Origin: Naematelia aurantialba | Taxonomy: Eukaryota; Basidiomycota; Tremellomycetes; Tremellales; Naemateliaceae | Length of the DNA stretch: 64,000 bases | Reading direction: 5' to 3' | Assembly (NCBI GenBank): GCA_021527695.1 | Contig: JAKFAO010000001.1 | Span: 2,108,001 to 2,172,000, forward strand | Shown: positions 12,031-22,225 of the stretch, in pieces | Position numbering within the stretch: position 1 is the stretch's first letter | Layout of the letters: every line of letters starts with the position of its first letter | Program-made: the position numbers and the translations under genes | The notes under the pieces: model-generated | What the model was told of the DNA's origin: nothing | What the model saw: the letters and a program-made list of their open reading frames with translations, nothing else | Databases searched by the model: none

Positions 12031-13370
12031 CTCGTCGCTGGCGAGTTTGAATCCAACAGCAGCAGCAACTGTGGACTTTCTTTCATTCCCGGTCACGACT
12101 CGCGGACCGCACGGACATTACGTAATGCGATCTGGACTGATGCTCATGCAAGGTCCTCGTCGACGACTTGATGCAAGGAAATCACGGTTCCATGGCGTGG
12201 GTGAGGATCTGCCTGGGACAGGACACAGCAGAGGTGTACACGGAGGCTCGGCATGTGGGGCTGGCGGGAAACTGACCCCGAAATGTGGACCGACGTGGTC
12301 TCTGTGGTCAACGTTCATCGGGTGGAGATGCAGCAGCGGTCCATGATGACGAGGAGCGGTCACTGATGCCTGCCATTGATCTCGGGTAAGCACTGACTAC
12401 ACTGATTAGCCAACATCAAGGGTCATGGTGAACGCTCTGAATCGCCGCTTCTAGAACTCCACTGGCGGGGGCCTGCAGCTCCACGGTCTTCGGGGGCCTA
12501 CGCAAGACAAGCAGATGCGCGCCGCACACGCTTTCGCCTGCCGTAGTGCATCCGTATTCCTGCGATTCCCCCCAGCACGCGGGAGACGAGACTGACGCAG
12601 CATGCTCAGCTGAGAGACGCAGAGAGGAAAGGGAGGGTACTCGTACCCACGACCATCAATGTTGACACCAGCCACATCACCCTCTCGTCGGGACGATCAC
12701 ACGCGACAGCTGCGTCGACGCCGTCGCCCTCGACTAGAGTGGTTGCGACCTGCCGCAAGCAGACATTCTCCCCCATCGTCGAGGGAGGGCTTGCTATTCG
12801 CATCAAAGGCTGCCTTGGTATCCCGAACGCCAACGGGGAGGCTTGTCCGCCGCAGAAGGACGAGGGCATGGGCGGTGGCTGGACGAGGTCTCGAACAGCG
12901 AGAGGGGGAACGGGGGTGAAGTTCTCCTCGCCACCGTGTCCATCCTGGGAGAGATGCTCGTCCACCCAGGCTTCCTGCCCCAGTGACCTCGGAGACTAAC
13001 GAGCGGCTTGACTCGCTGGCATGCATAGCCCATGGGGGGAGGAGACTGGGCCAACTCTCCCATCCCCTCATCCAACCCTCTTCCCCCCCCAAGAGACCCA
13101 TCGTCTGCGTGTCGCCAAAACTCCCTTGTCCCTTCCTTTGACCTGTCAAATCCTCGTCCAACGGCCAGTAACACCGCTGGCATCTACCACATCCGGGCCA
13201 AGGACATCAACACACTTCACATCCTAGTCATGCAACCATCTCCACCAGACAGAGATATAACACTCACACTCGACGCTCACAGCAGACCTCGCTCTCTTGT
13301 TTTGTTTACTCCTTACTGACGTTCTCCCAACGAGATCAGCCTGTCAGACGACCCACGACCGTCAGCTACC
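12031..13370. other. Divergent intergenic region, 1.34 kb, no gene assigned
   Basis: This lies between the start codons of the threonine synthase gene (-) and the unknown gene at 13371 (+). Open frames exist on both strands (for example 12697-13161 minus), but none has a recognisable motif, splice pattern or codon signal. The last 150 bases, near 13250-13330, are CT-rich with an agatataac element at about 13253, and probably hold the promoter of the plus-strand gene. Confidence 0.4.
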
Positions 13371-15367
13371 ATGTCGCTGTTCTCGCAACCCCCTCGCCTG
13401 TTCTCCAACAAGGAAAATTCCACCATCACCCCGCTGCACCACCTGGCCACCACGTCCTCATCAGCCTCGACAGCAGGCAACGGGCCGCACAAACACCGTG
13501 TAGCGGGCATCGGTATCGCGCCCAAACGTCGACTGCACCACCAGACCCCCAAGCCATATGCGCGCGCAGCTTCGGTCCAACGCGCAAAGGAGACGGCAAA
13601 CAAGCGGCCCAAGCGCCGTCCGCTCCCCCTCCAGCTCTCGTCCACGACTGCCGCATGGTCGGGCCCCCGTCCTGCCCAGAAGGCGACGCAGAAGCCATCG
13701 CCCAGGGCGACGCAGCAGACTCGACAACAGCTCCGGACGGCAGGCAGTGTTGCGCCGGCACAGACATCCAAAAGCAGTCCCACGGCCTCCGCTCCGGAGA
13801 TCACGATTCCAATCGCGCTTCCACGCGTTGAATTCCCGCCGGTCCGTCCGTTCCCAACGGGGCACAACGACTACATGGTGAGTGTCGCGTCCTTCACGCC
13901 GGCGACATGTCGGTTGTTGGAAGGTTGATCATCTTCCGCCTTTTAAAACACGCTGACTCCTCGTTCAGCCCGCGGAATATGCAGTGGCGAAACTTCTGCC
14001 AGCGATGAACAGGCTCTACATCGCCTCGGCACTGTACCGACCTCGCACGTCCTCCCCTTACCACCCTCACGCGTCCTCCCACGACCATCGTGCCGACCAC
14101 GGCATGACCGGCAACGTCAGTGCCAAAGATGACACCCCGGCTCTGGCCGCACCGAGCTTGTGCTTCGGTACCTCGTCGGACGGGAGGGTGACACTTCCCT
14201 TTGCGCTGCCAGCAACGACGAGCGCAAGGGCGAGGGCGAATTGCGCAGGCCACGAGCCAGACGTGTGCCTGTACGTCACGCGGAATGGCGAGGGTGTGGG
14301 CCGTGCCGTTCCTGCCTCGTGAGTTCAATCTGCGCGTTCTGGCCACGAGAGCGCGGGTGCCGTAGCTCGCAGTTTGTGCCTCGTGGCTTGGCTTGGGGCT
14401 CGGCTCGGGGCATTTGACTTGGCGTCGTGGCTGGCGTCGTGGCTGGCGTCGTAGCTCAGAGTCGTAGCTGGTGCTGACTAGGTTTAGCGAGATGGTCTAC
14501 CGATCGCAATGTTCCTACTGGAAGGGCTCGGCAGATATCAACGACGGAAGAGGTCGCGACAATGTCCCAGACACCAACGACGAGGCGCAGACGAGTGACG
14601 CAGATGGGGTTGAAGATGGGTCGTCCGACTCAGGCTCGGCGGCGTCGACTGAAACACTCGCCCTCTCCACCCCTACGATCCATGCGACCTCGACCTCGAC
14701 CTCGAACTCGACCTCGACCTCACCCACGACCACGCGCACGACTAACTCGAACTCGGACTCAAACTCAGACTTGGGCTCGGACTCGAACTCGGACGCGCCC
14801 ATGCCACTCGTCCACACCCCCTCGCATCCAAGTCGACCATCTGGGGATCAGCACCCCCTGGACTTACCGCTCATCCACCTCCCGCTGCCGTCGCCAGAGA
14901 CGTTCACCGTCATTCACCAGCACCTGCATTTCCCCCTGGCCCCGCTGCATCCTCTTCTTCTCGACCTTCCGATGACGTCGGTGTCTCTGTCGGAATCCAC
15001 TGCAGGGGACGGGTACGGGCATGACCACGCACGCCAGAACGAGCACCATCGCCATCACGGATACGGAAACGGATACGAAGCCGGACGCCAGCACGCACAG
15101 GCGCACCCACACGCACCCGGGTCGGAATACGCCACACACCTGCGCCGACGGCTCGGCTCGCTATCGCAGGCGCAGCTCGTAGCCCGCCTGGAGCGCATCC
15201 ACGGGGTCTGGCGCAACCTGTGCGCGCTAGGCATGGGCCGGACCAAGACGTGGACGCAGCTGGGCGAAGCGTGGGGGTGGTGTGTCGACGCGCTGCTCGC
15301 GCAGGGCATGCGCGTCGCGCCTCCGAAGCCGGGTTGCGTCCCTCCCGCCGGCTTCGCTTCGAGCTGA
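13371..15367 (+). CDS. Hypothetical low-complexity protein
   Basis: Family not recognised. Three exons fit: 13371-13877, 13969-14318, and 14482-15367 (an alternative acceptor would start the last exon at 14488). The product is about 580 residues. The first 190 residues are basic and rich in Ser, Arg and Pro, with patches such as KHRVAGIGIAPKRRLHH, suggesting a nuclear or nucleic-acid-associated protein. Exon 3 has a long Ser/Thr/Asn/Asp tract encoded by tcgacctcgaactcg-type repeats (about 14690-14800) and a His-rich stretch. The C-terminus looks folded: SLSQAQLVARLERIHGVW and TWTQLGEAWGWCVDALL are likely helices. That segment is the best handle for a homology search. A 13-bp minisatellite begins at the stop codon. 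Confidence 0.6.
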
Positions 15368-15471
15368 GTCCCAGCTCGAAGTCCCAGCTCGAAGTCCCAG
15401 CTCGAAGTCCCAGCTCGAAGTCCCAGCTCGAAGTCCCAGCTCGAAGTCCCAGCTCGAAGTCCCAGCTCGAA
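15367..15471 (+). repeat. 13-bp minisatellite, eight copies, at a stop codon
   Basis: Eight near-perfect copies of agtcccagctcga run head to tail. The first copy overlaps the last base of the TGA of the preceding gene, so the array lies in its 3' UTR. A unit of 13 bp is not a multiple of three, so the array is open in several frames on both strands and creates long spurious ORFs. Confidence 0.95.
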
Positions 15472-16153
15472 GGCGAGAACACAGAATACTACGCTGGAGG
15501 GTGGATGGTGGGCGGCGGATGCGTCGTGTCGGTGTCGGCGTGGTGTCGGTGTAGGCGAAACAACGAAAAAAAAGGTGGCCAAGGAGGCACGCGGCCATCG
15601 GTGGAATATGTTGTCTAGTGTAGATAGTATGTACTCATGTCTGTACGGTAGTATGGCCGTCACGGTCCCGCATGCGATACGATTGCCCCCGCACGTCCGT
15701 TCAGTGTCTCGGTACTCTCGCACTCCAGGACGTAGTCTGCGTCTTGGTGCTCTCGCACTCCAGGACGTAGTCTGCGTCTCGGTGCTCTAAGAGTCTAGGA
15801 CGTGTTGCGTGTTCCTACGGGCCAAAGCGCCACATGACACGAGCCTGCTCTGTCGTGGCCTTGTCCACTTAGAGGATGTAGCAGTGACATGAGTTCACAC
15901 GGTATGCCGCACAGCGCACACTACGCCGCACACTGCCACTGACACTTTACACTGTATTCCGAATCTGCTTGACGCTTAGCAATAAACAAAGACACGATGA
16001 CAGAGGCGGAAGCGAGGCACACTGTGCATTGCACCCATCGCTGCTTCTACCAACACCCTTGCCTACTGTTACTGTTCACTACGACCGACCGTCGACCGTT
16101 GACCGTTGACCGTCGACCGTTGACCGTTGCCGCGCCGACGTCCCCGTTCGCCA
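15472..16153. other. Convergent intergenic region with small repeats
   Basis: The 3' flanks of two convergent genes. It holds two full copies and one partial copy of a unit of about 35 bp containing ctcgcactccaggacgtagtctgcgt (15705-15800), and a run of gaccgttgaccgtcgacc units at 16080-16130. No RNA gene or convincing exon was seen. Confidence 0.6.
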
Positions 16154-19100
16154 TCACTCGCCAACGCCCCCCGCAGCCACCCACACGCCGCGGACCATCT
16201 CCTCGGCGCGCTTCTCCACGCTCTCGCCCGTCTCGGTCTCGGCTGCGCTACGCAGGTGCGCAAATACGCTCGAGTTGATCACGCCCGATAGTGGCAGCAG
16301 GTGGGGCTGGTACTGCACCAGGTCAGCGTCCTCAATCTCCGAGGTCATGCAGTCATCTACGAGGTCATACAGTCATCTACGAGGTCATACAGTCATCTAC
16401 GAGGTCATACAGTCATCTACGAGGTCATACAGTCATGAGGGCGAGGCGAAAGACAAGGAAACACTGACCAGCCGCACAAAGTGCTTCCACCAGCCATACC
16501 GCGCCCTCACACTCCACATCCCCTCGGCGCCACTATCCAAGAGCGTCAAGACCGACTTGAGCCCGAGCGCCGATGCCGCTGGGTCGAAACACCACGGAAC
16601 GAGGTCGGCGACAAAGTGTCTCGTGGCGGAGCGCAGCACGCGCTCGAGTTTGGTTATTTGGATATCGAGGGATGTTTGCGCGTCTCGCGCTTCTTTGGAG
16701 CGTTCCAGCCGGGCATCTGGCGAGATTGATCAGCACCAGCAAACATGTATCGCTTGGAACGTTCGGCAGGTAGCGCCGAGGATCGAGGATAGCAACAAAA
16801 AGGCACCGGGACAGAGATGGAGAAAACGGGACAGGGAGAGGAAGCCGGGACAGACGACGTAGATAGGCTGAGGACAGGAAGAGAGAAAACACAAAACGAG
16901 ACACGCTAGAGAGACGGCACACACCTTCAGGCTCGACCTCGTCTTCGCCGACGCCTTCGCCTCGCTCGAGCGCCTCTGCCGCCCGCCGGGCTTTGGCCGC
17001 CTCGTCGGCCTTCTCGACCTGTCGCGCCCGCCTGCGCACGGCCGTCACTTTTCCCACCAGCTTGTCCAGCGTCATTTTCAGCACCTCCCACTTTTCCCCA
17101 TCCGTCCACCCATCGCCCTGCTCGTCGCTCGTCTCATTTCCCTCCTCGCCAAACACCCAGTCCACAACGTCTAGACCCTCCAACACCCCGTACTGGAGAT
17201 ACTTGTCGACCGTCACCAGACGCATCTGGCTAGACCGCTTCCAGTACGTCCCTACGCTCGCTAGCAGGGTTTGCCGAGATGCCGGATCAGGAGTGAGGAA
17301 CCGCAGCATGTCCAGGTACCGTTCGGTCGCATTGAGGAAATGGGAGAACGAGCGTGACCCAAGATGAAGGAGCGTTTCTACTGCCATGGCGCGAACGGCC
17401 GCGGACACCGGTTCACCAGGTCCAGAAGAAACGTCTGCCATGGTCTGCAGGTGGGTCCGCACGCCGTCCGCAGATGTCTTTTGTCGAAACAGCTTGAGCA
17501 GCTCGACAGCCTCAATGTGCAGCGGATGGTCTGACGATATCAGCCTCTGACAGCACAACGTAACTCAAGCTCACCGTCTTTCTCGTACACCCAGTTAGGA
17601 TCAGGCTGCTCAGACGGGATAACGGCAGCGGCCTCGGCAAGCATCGGTTCCGGCAAAGTCTCTCTGATCCGGTCATGGTAGGCCAAGCGAACCTCGAGCT
17701 CCACCACGCGCCGCATAAAGGCGCGCCGCGGATGAGAGGCCGGCAACTCCAGCTCGGGGATCCTACCAAACAGCGTCAGTCGTGATCAGAAGGCAAGTGA
17801 GATATGAGATGCACCATTCTTTCCACATCCACTGGAAGCCGAAATTGCTCAAATGTGTCGAGAACCACTCGGCAACTCTAGCAGCAACTTCCACATCCAA
17901 TCCCTCTGTCCCCAGCCAACCAAAGATCTTGCGCACGCTCCGTCCCACTGGCGGGGCGACGGTGTTGGGACTGGCCTTGCATAGTTCAGTTATGACTGAG
18001 CCATAGTAGATGAGAGGACCAGGTGATGTGGGCAGGCGGAGCATGGTATTCAACAAAGTCGAAACGATCAGAGACTCGACGGATAGGGTGGATGCTGAAG
18101 CCTCGGATTTGAACGTCCCCGCGGACAGAAATTGGCGAAGCGCAAGTAAGAGTCGCGCGCACTCTTTGCGATTCACTTCGAAGATGTTGATAATGTCAAG
18201 GACGAGGCTTCGTAGTGTCCACCCATTGAGCGTATTGGTCGGAAGGACGACCTGCAATTCCATCAGCCTCAACCCCACAATGCAGCAGCAATCACTGACA
18301 TCCTCGGCGAACAAGACCAGAGTCCCCGTTTGTCCTTCGCCCGCACTTGCGCTCTCCTCGTCCTGGTCGTACATCTCCGGCGGCATGCTCACGGCGGTGA
18401 GCTCGAATGGCTCCGCTTGGATCTCGCCGTCGGGCTCTCGTATGCCTTCCCATGGTCGGGTCAGGCAGTCGGGAGGATTATAGCCGCCTTCCCGGAGACT
18501 ATGCAGAGCACCTAGGAGCTGTCCAAGGATCTGCAACATTCAGCTCAGGAGAGCAGGTTGCGACAGTCCAACTGACCGACTGGGGAAGTTCCACTTCTTC
18601 GCCGTGAGGTACAATTGGCGCAAATGGGCTGTTGAGGGCGCTGGTGGTATGCCGTTCCAGGATGTACGCCTCAATGCTGCTGACGAGGCCATCCACTTCG
18701 TCGGGGAAGAACTGATACAATGAACGGCCTGACTGTGCCCTTGTCAGTGGACAGCATATATGTCTAGTGGGCTGCAGCATACCCGCATGAGCCCCTCGCC
18801 GACAGCTCGGACCGCGCGCTCTGCTCTATCGCCTCCGCCGCCCACCTCGTTCAGCACCGACAGCAGTGATTTGTACACCTCCAAGAGCGACAGCGCAGAC
18901 ACCAGTCCAGCCGGAACCAGCAGCGAGAAGAACTGTAGCTGTAGAGGGGGACGTCAGCCCAACTTCACCCCAGCCAACTACGCCCCGGCATCTCTACGCT
19001 GAGGTCACGAATTCGCTGGACCTACACATAACCGCACTTCTATCCATTGCCTCGCCTCGACCCAGCCCCTGAATGCCCTGCTGAGGTCTTCCAGCACGTC

Positions 19101-20087
19101 CCTGCCACAGTCCTCCACAGCGTCGTCCGGGGCTTTCCGTTTCTCGCCAGTCTGCGCTTGCGTCGCCGAGTCGTCGGCATCATGGCTCGCAGGAGCTGGT
19201 ATAGGTCGGCGGGAGAGGTAGATCAGGAGGGAGACAAAGTATGGGTGTTTGTGCGGTTCCTGCGAGATCCTACAATATCGTTCAGTCACCGCTCCACTAT
19301 GCACATCCCGCGGACGTCCTCTCTGGGCGTCTCCATCTCATCACCGCCACGCCTAGACGCTCTCGCACACTCACCCTATTCTGAAGCCATCGCAGACACC
19401 ATGAGACCCTTCTTTCCACCCTTTCTTCAAAACTCTGGCCAGTCGTCCAGGATCCTCGATCGGGTCAAAATCCTGCATCACGCTCGTCAGCTCGCTCTCC
19501 CGCTCCTCTCCTCCCTCAGTGTATGTTCTCCGCGTATCTCCTCCCTCAGTGTATGTTCTCCGCGTATCTCCTCGCGCAATGTATGTTCCCCGCGTATCGG
19601 CTTCCAGAATCTCCTGTAATCCCCAAGCAAGCCGATGGATAAGGGAGTGGCACAGGGAAAACACGCCGCAACGCACCTCCTCGTCGCCGAGCCTGATGAC
19701 TTGTTTCCGCATCCGCACGTTGGACGACTCGACAGGCGGGGGACCACCGTGCCCGCCTCCGCGCCCGCCTCGATATCCTCCCCCGCCTCGTCTATCATCT
19801 ACAGACCCATCAGCCCACCTGACCATCGAGGTCCTGCGCAGCGCGGAGCTAAGGCGTCGATAGACAATCACTGAAGCGCGGAAGACGTCGACAATCACTG
19901 AAGCGCGGAGCTAAGACGTCGACAATCACTGACCTCGACGACCGCCGCCCCGTCCTCGTCCGCCGTACCCTCCCCCGCCGTATCCCCCGCCGTATCCTCC
20001 GCCATTCTGTCCGCCGCCATACGGCCCTGAATACCCACCGTGGCCGCCGCCATAGACGCCAGTGCCAAAGCCGTTTTGGTAGCTCAT
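16154..20087 (-). CDS. CBC1: Nuclear cap-binding protein, large subunit (CBP80)
   Basis: Large subunit of the nuclear cap-binding complex, which with CBP20 binds m7G caps and acts in splicing and export. Eleven exons fit: 19934-20087, 19677-19798, 19375-19472, 19026-19269, 18783-18938, 18577-18732, 17815-18530, 17575-17762, 16925-17530, 16469-16716, 16154-16312; they give 948 residues. The N-terminus is a Gly/Tyr/Arg-rich tail rather than the usual NLS. MIF4G-type helices follow. WFSTHLSNFGFQWMWKEW matches the conserved CBP80 segment, then ETLLHLGSRSFSHFL. A charged coiled-coil-like stretch (RRRARQVEKADEAAKARR) precedes the C-terminus. Exon 3 could start earlier, at 19607, which would put a minisatellite into the protein; I preferred the acceptor after a CTGAC branch site. 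Confidence 0.9.
16341..16436 (+). repeat. Intronic minisatellite, 20-bp unit, five copies
   Basis: Nearly five copies of gaggtcatacagtcatctac lie in the last intron (16313-16468) of the cap-binding protein gene. The first copy has one change (g for a); the last is truncated. Confidence 0.95.
19511..19600 (+). repeat. Intronic minisatellite, 30-bp unit, three copies
   Basis: Three copies of a 30-bp unit containing gtatgttctccgcgtatctc lie in intron 2 of the cap-binding protein gene. The first two are identical; the third differs at several positions. The unit is a multiple of three and stays open in the gene frame (peptide unit RGDTRRTYTEG), so retention of this intron would add a repeat to the protein. 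Confidence 0.85.
19858..19930 (+). repeat. Intronic repeat carrying copies of the splice-donor context
   Basis: Intron 1 of the cap-binding protein gene holds three copies of a unit of about 30 bp with gacaatcactga (minus-strand TCAGTGATTGTC). The copy nearest exon 1 supplies the actual donor GTCAGTG, so the array seems to have grown by duplicating the 5' end of the intron. Confidence 0.75.
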
Positions 20088-20361
20088 CCCGCACGCAAGT
20101 AACGCAAGAACACATAGGCAGCGTGCACAAATACTCGAGGTATAGTTTCCAGCGGAAGCAATTTTACCCCGAGGTGTCCGTGCGCGACCAAGGATTTCGA
20201 GGCAGCAACAACAGTAATTGAGCACCCAGATTGACGAACAAGCAGACGCTCGTACTACAAGGCGCATGTAAGATTCGGGAGGTTGGAGCGTACATCACGC
20301 ATTTTGAGGAACAGTCACGAAGGGACGATGGCCTATGTCGCCCGGCGCCCTACCTCCGTCC

Positions 20362-21576
20362 TCAGACCTCCCAAGCCAGGTCCCCCTTCCCCCATGCGTC
20401 CCCACCGCTATCATCAATAGCCCCACATACCACGCCAGCCCATACCCTCATCAGGCCCGTCTCTTCTTCTCCAATCCATATTCTCCCTTCTTGGGCCCCT
20501 TCTCTGCCCAGCCACCAGCCCCGTTCCCCATTGTCCCTGTCGCCCCGCTGCCCTTGCACACTGCGCCCATTCACCGCTGCATCCAGCAGCTCGCCCAAGG
20601 GCGGTGGACTGTCGCGTTGAGACAGCAACGACCCTCCACCAGGGCGGGCGAGCGAGTCGTTGTCGATCCCTAGCAGCCTTGATAGCATGGCAGAGCGGGC
20701 GTTGGGGGTGGGGAGGGAGTCGATGATGCGCAGGATCCGGGGCAGGGAGGTGGTGTTGAGGAGATGGCGAAGCTGTGGCGATGTTGCTGTGTAGGAGGTG
20801 TCAGCTGGCTGCCTGGCGGGGGGGAGTACATTAGAAGAGTGGTGAAGGCGGAGGACGAGAAGAGAAGGAGAAGCAGAGTAGGCGGGGAGGAGGCAAGGAG
20901 GAAGGAAGGGAACGACGAAGCACGTGAGCTAGGTAAGCAGATGGGACGAAGGAACGAGCTGAAGGCGACCTGGATTCTACCCACCTATCCGCATGAGCTC
21001 TGCGTGCCGAAGGGGCTTGGGATCCTCCCTCCGCAGCGGATCAGTGAACACCGACTCGTCCGGCTCAGGCGGCCAGGCAATGTCCGTGAGTGCTTTGAGG
21101 GGCTCGTCTCCCTCTCTCCCTGGTCGGACTGGCACGTCTACGTCTTGGCCCGATACTGACGGTATTGGATCGTGCTCGAGGGGCTCGAAATTCGCATTTG
21201 TTTCACACTCGGGTTTGGGGGTGGGATTCGCGCTCAGATTCGGAGAGGGAGGCACACGAGAGGACGTGGATGTGGATGAGGATGGACCCGCGCCGCTGCA
21301 CTGCTCGTCTGCGGCACATCAGTCTCATCCATGTGTACGTCGTGTACGTCGTGACGTGACAAGTATCGATTCCGTACCTTTATGGTTCTTGTAGCAGCCG
21401 ACAGAACAGCTATGGCGGGATCAGAACGGACCACAGGTGCCATCACGAGCAGTGACAACCAAGAACACAACGTACTATCTCACGGCACAGCTTGAACAGC
21501 GGTACTTTGATTCTGCCGCCTTACACACCGCGCACAGCGGCAGACTCCTCGTCCCTCCTCTCTTCTTGCCCGGCAT
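20362..21576 (-). CDS. HIT1: HIT zinc-finger protein (ZNHIT3/Hit1 family)
   Basis: Likely assembly factor for box C/D snoRNPs. Four exons fit: 21476-21576, 21378-21409, 20985-21308, 20362-20786, giving 293 residues. The zf-HIT domain is at the N-terminus: CAVC, then CSSC, then CSVGCYKNHK and an EQC ligand. It is split by two introns, and splicing with TA joined to C restores the Tyr before CSVGC. After a Ser/Pro-rich linker, SPQLRHLLNTTSLPRIL and a following helix resemble the C-terminal part of ZNHIT3. The C-terminal 90 residues are Gly/Trp-rich and unlike the family. The gene lies 274 bp downstream of the cap-binding gene start, on the same strand. Confidence 0.82.
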
Positions 21577-22225
21577 CGCCGCAGCGGATGTTGAGTCCTC
21601 GGCTCGTCGCTGCACCTCTCGAGTGTCGTCGTTGCCGACCACGTCTCAGGGATATCGGCGACGCACCACCTCTCCTAGTATGTCGGTACGTAGTCGAGGA
21701 TAGCTGCGGTCTGCGCCCACAATACACTCGCAGCGATACACTCTACGCCTCAATGACAATACACCTTGCACCAAGCCGAGTGGACCTCGAAAGTGGAGGA
21801 GGAGCAAATCATCCACCAACATCCAGGAGAAAATCCACAAATTCACGCCGGCCTATTCATCCACTTCTCTCTTTGTGGCAGTCGCCATGATGCATTGATT
21901 GTATCGCCAAATGCCTATGCGTCTTGTAAAGATCTACAACATGACAGTCTTCTATGCACCAGCTGGTTGCTTTGTCTCTCCAAGCCTCCCAAGATCGCCA
22001 CGCCTCCCAAGATTGCCACAGCCAGATATATCTCCGTCCCCAGACTCTATCTCCACGTTCACCCGCGCACCCCCTGCTCCGTCCGCTCCAAACAATACTG
22101 ATGATCCGTCCCCTCCAAACGATGCTGCTGACCCGTCCACACCAACGGCCTCGTCCGACCATCCACTCCCAGCCACGCTTGGTCCAAAAGATCCACCATA
22201 CCCACTCCCCATCAGGCTCTCCGCC
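21577..22225. other. Intergenic region between two minus-strand genes
   Basis: The promoter of the HIT zinc-finger gene and the 3' flank of the phosphodiesterase gene. A Gly/Ser-rich open frame on the minus strand (about 21952-22281) overlaps the end of the phosphodiesterase. It could be an extra 3' exon, but no good splice pair was found. Confidence 0.4.

Noticed and set aside
12697..13161. Open frames in the long divergent gap before 13371
   Set aside because: Both strands have overlapping frames without motifs; no basis to choose one as a gene.
15055..15723. Long overlapping minus-strand ORFs with repeated ELGLRAGTSSWDF peptides
   Set aside because: They are created by the 13-bp minisatellite after a stop codon and show no splice or domain support.
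16341..16436. Regular 20-bp repeats as a CRISPR-like array
   Set aside because: Units are directly tandem without spacers and lie in a fungal intron.
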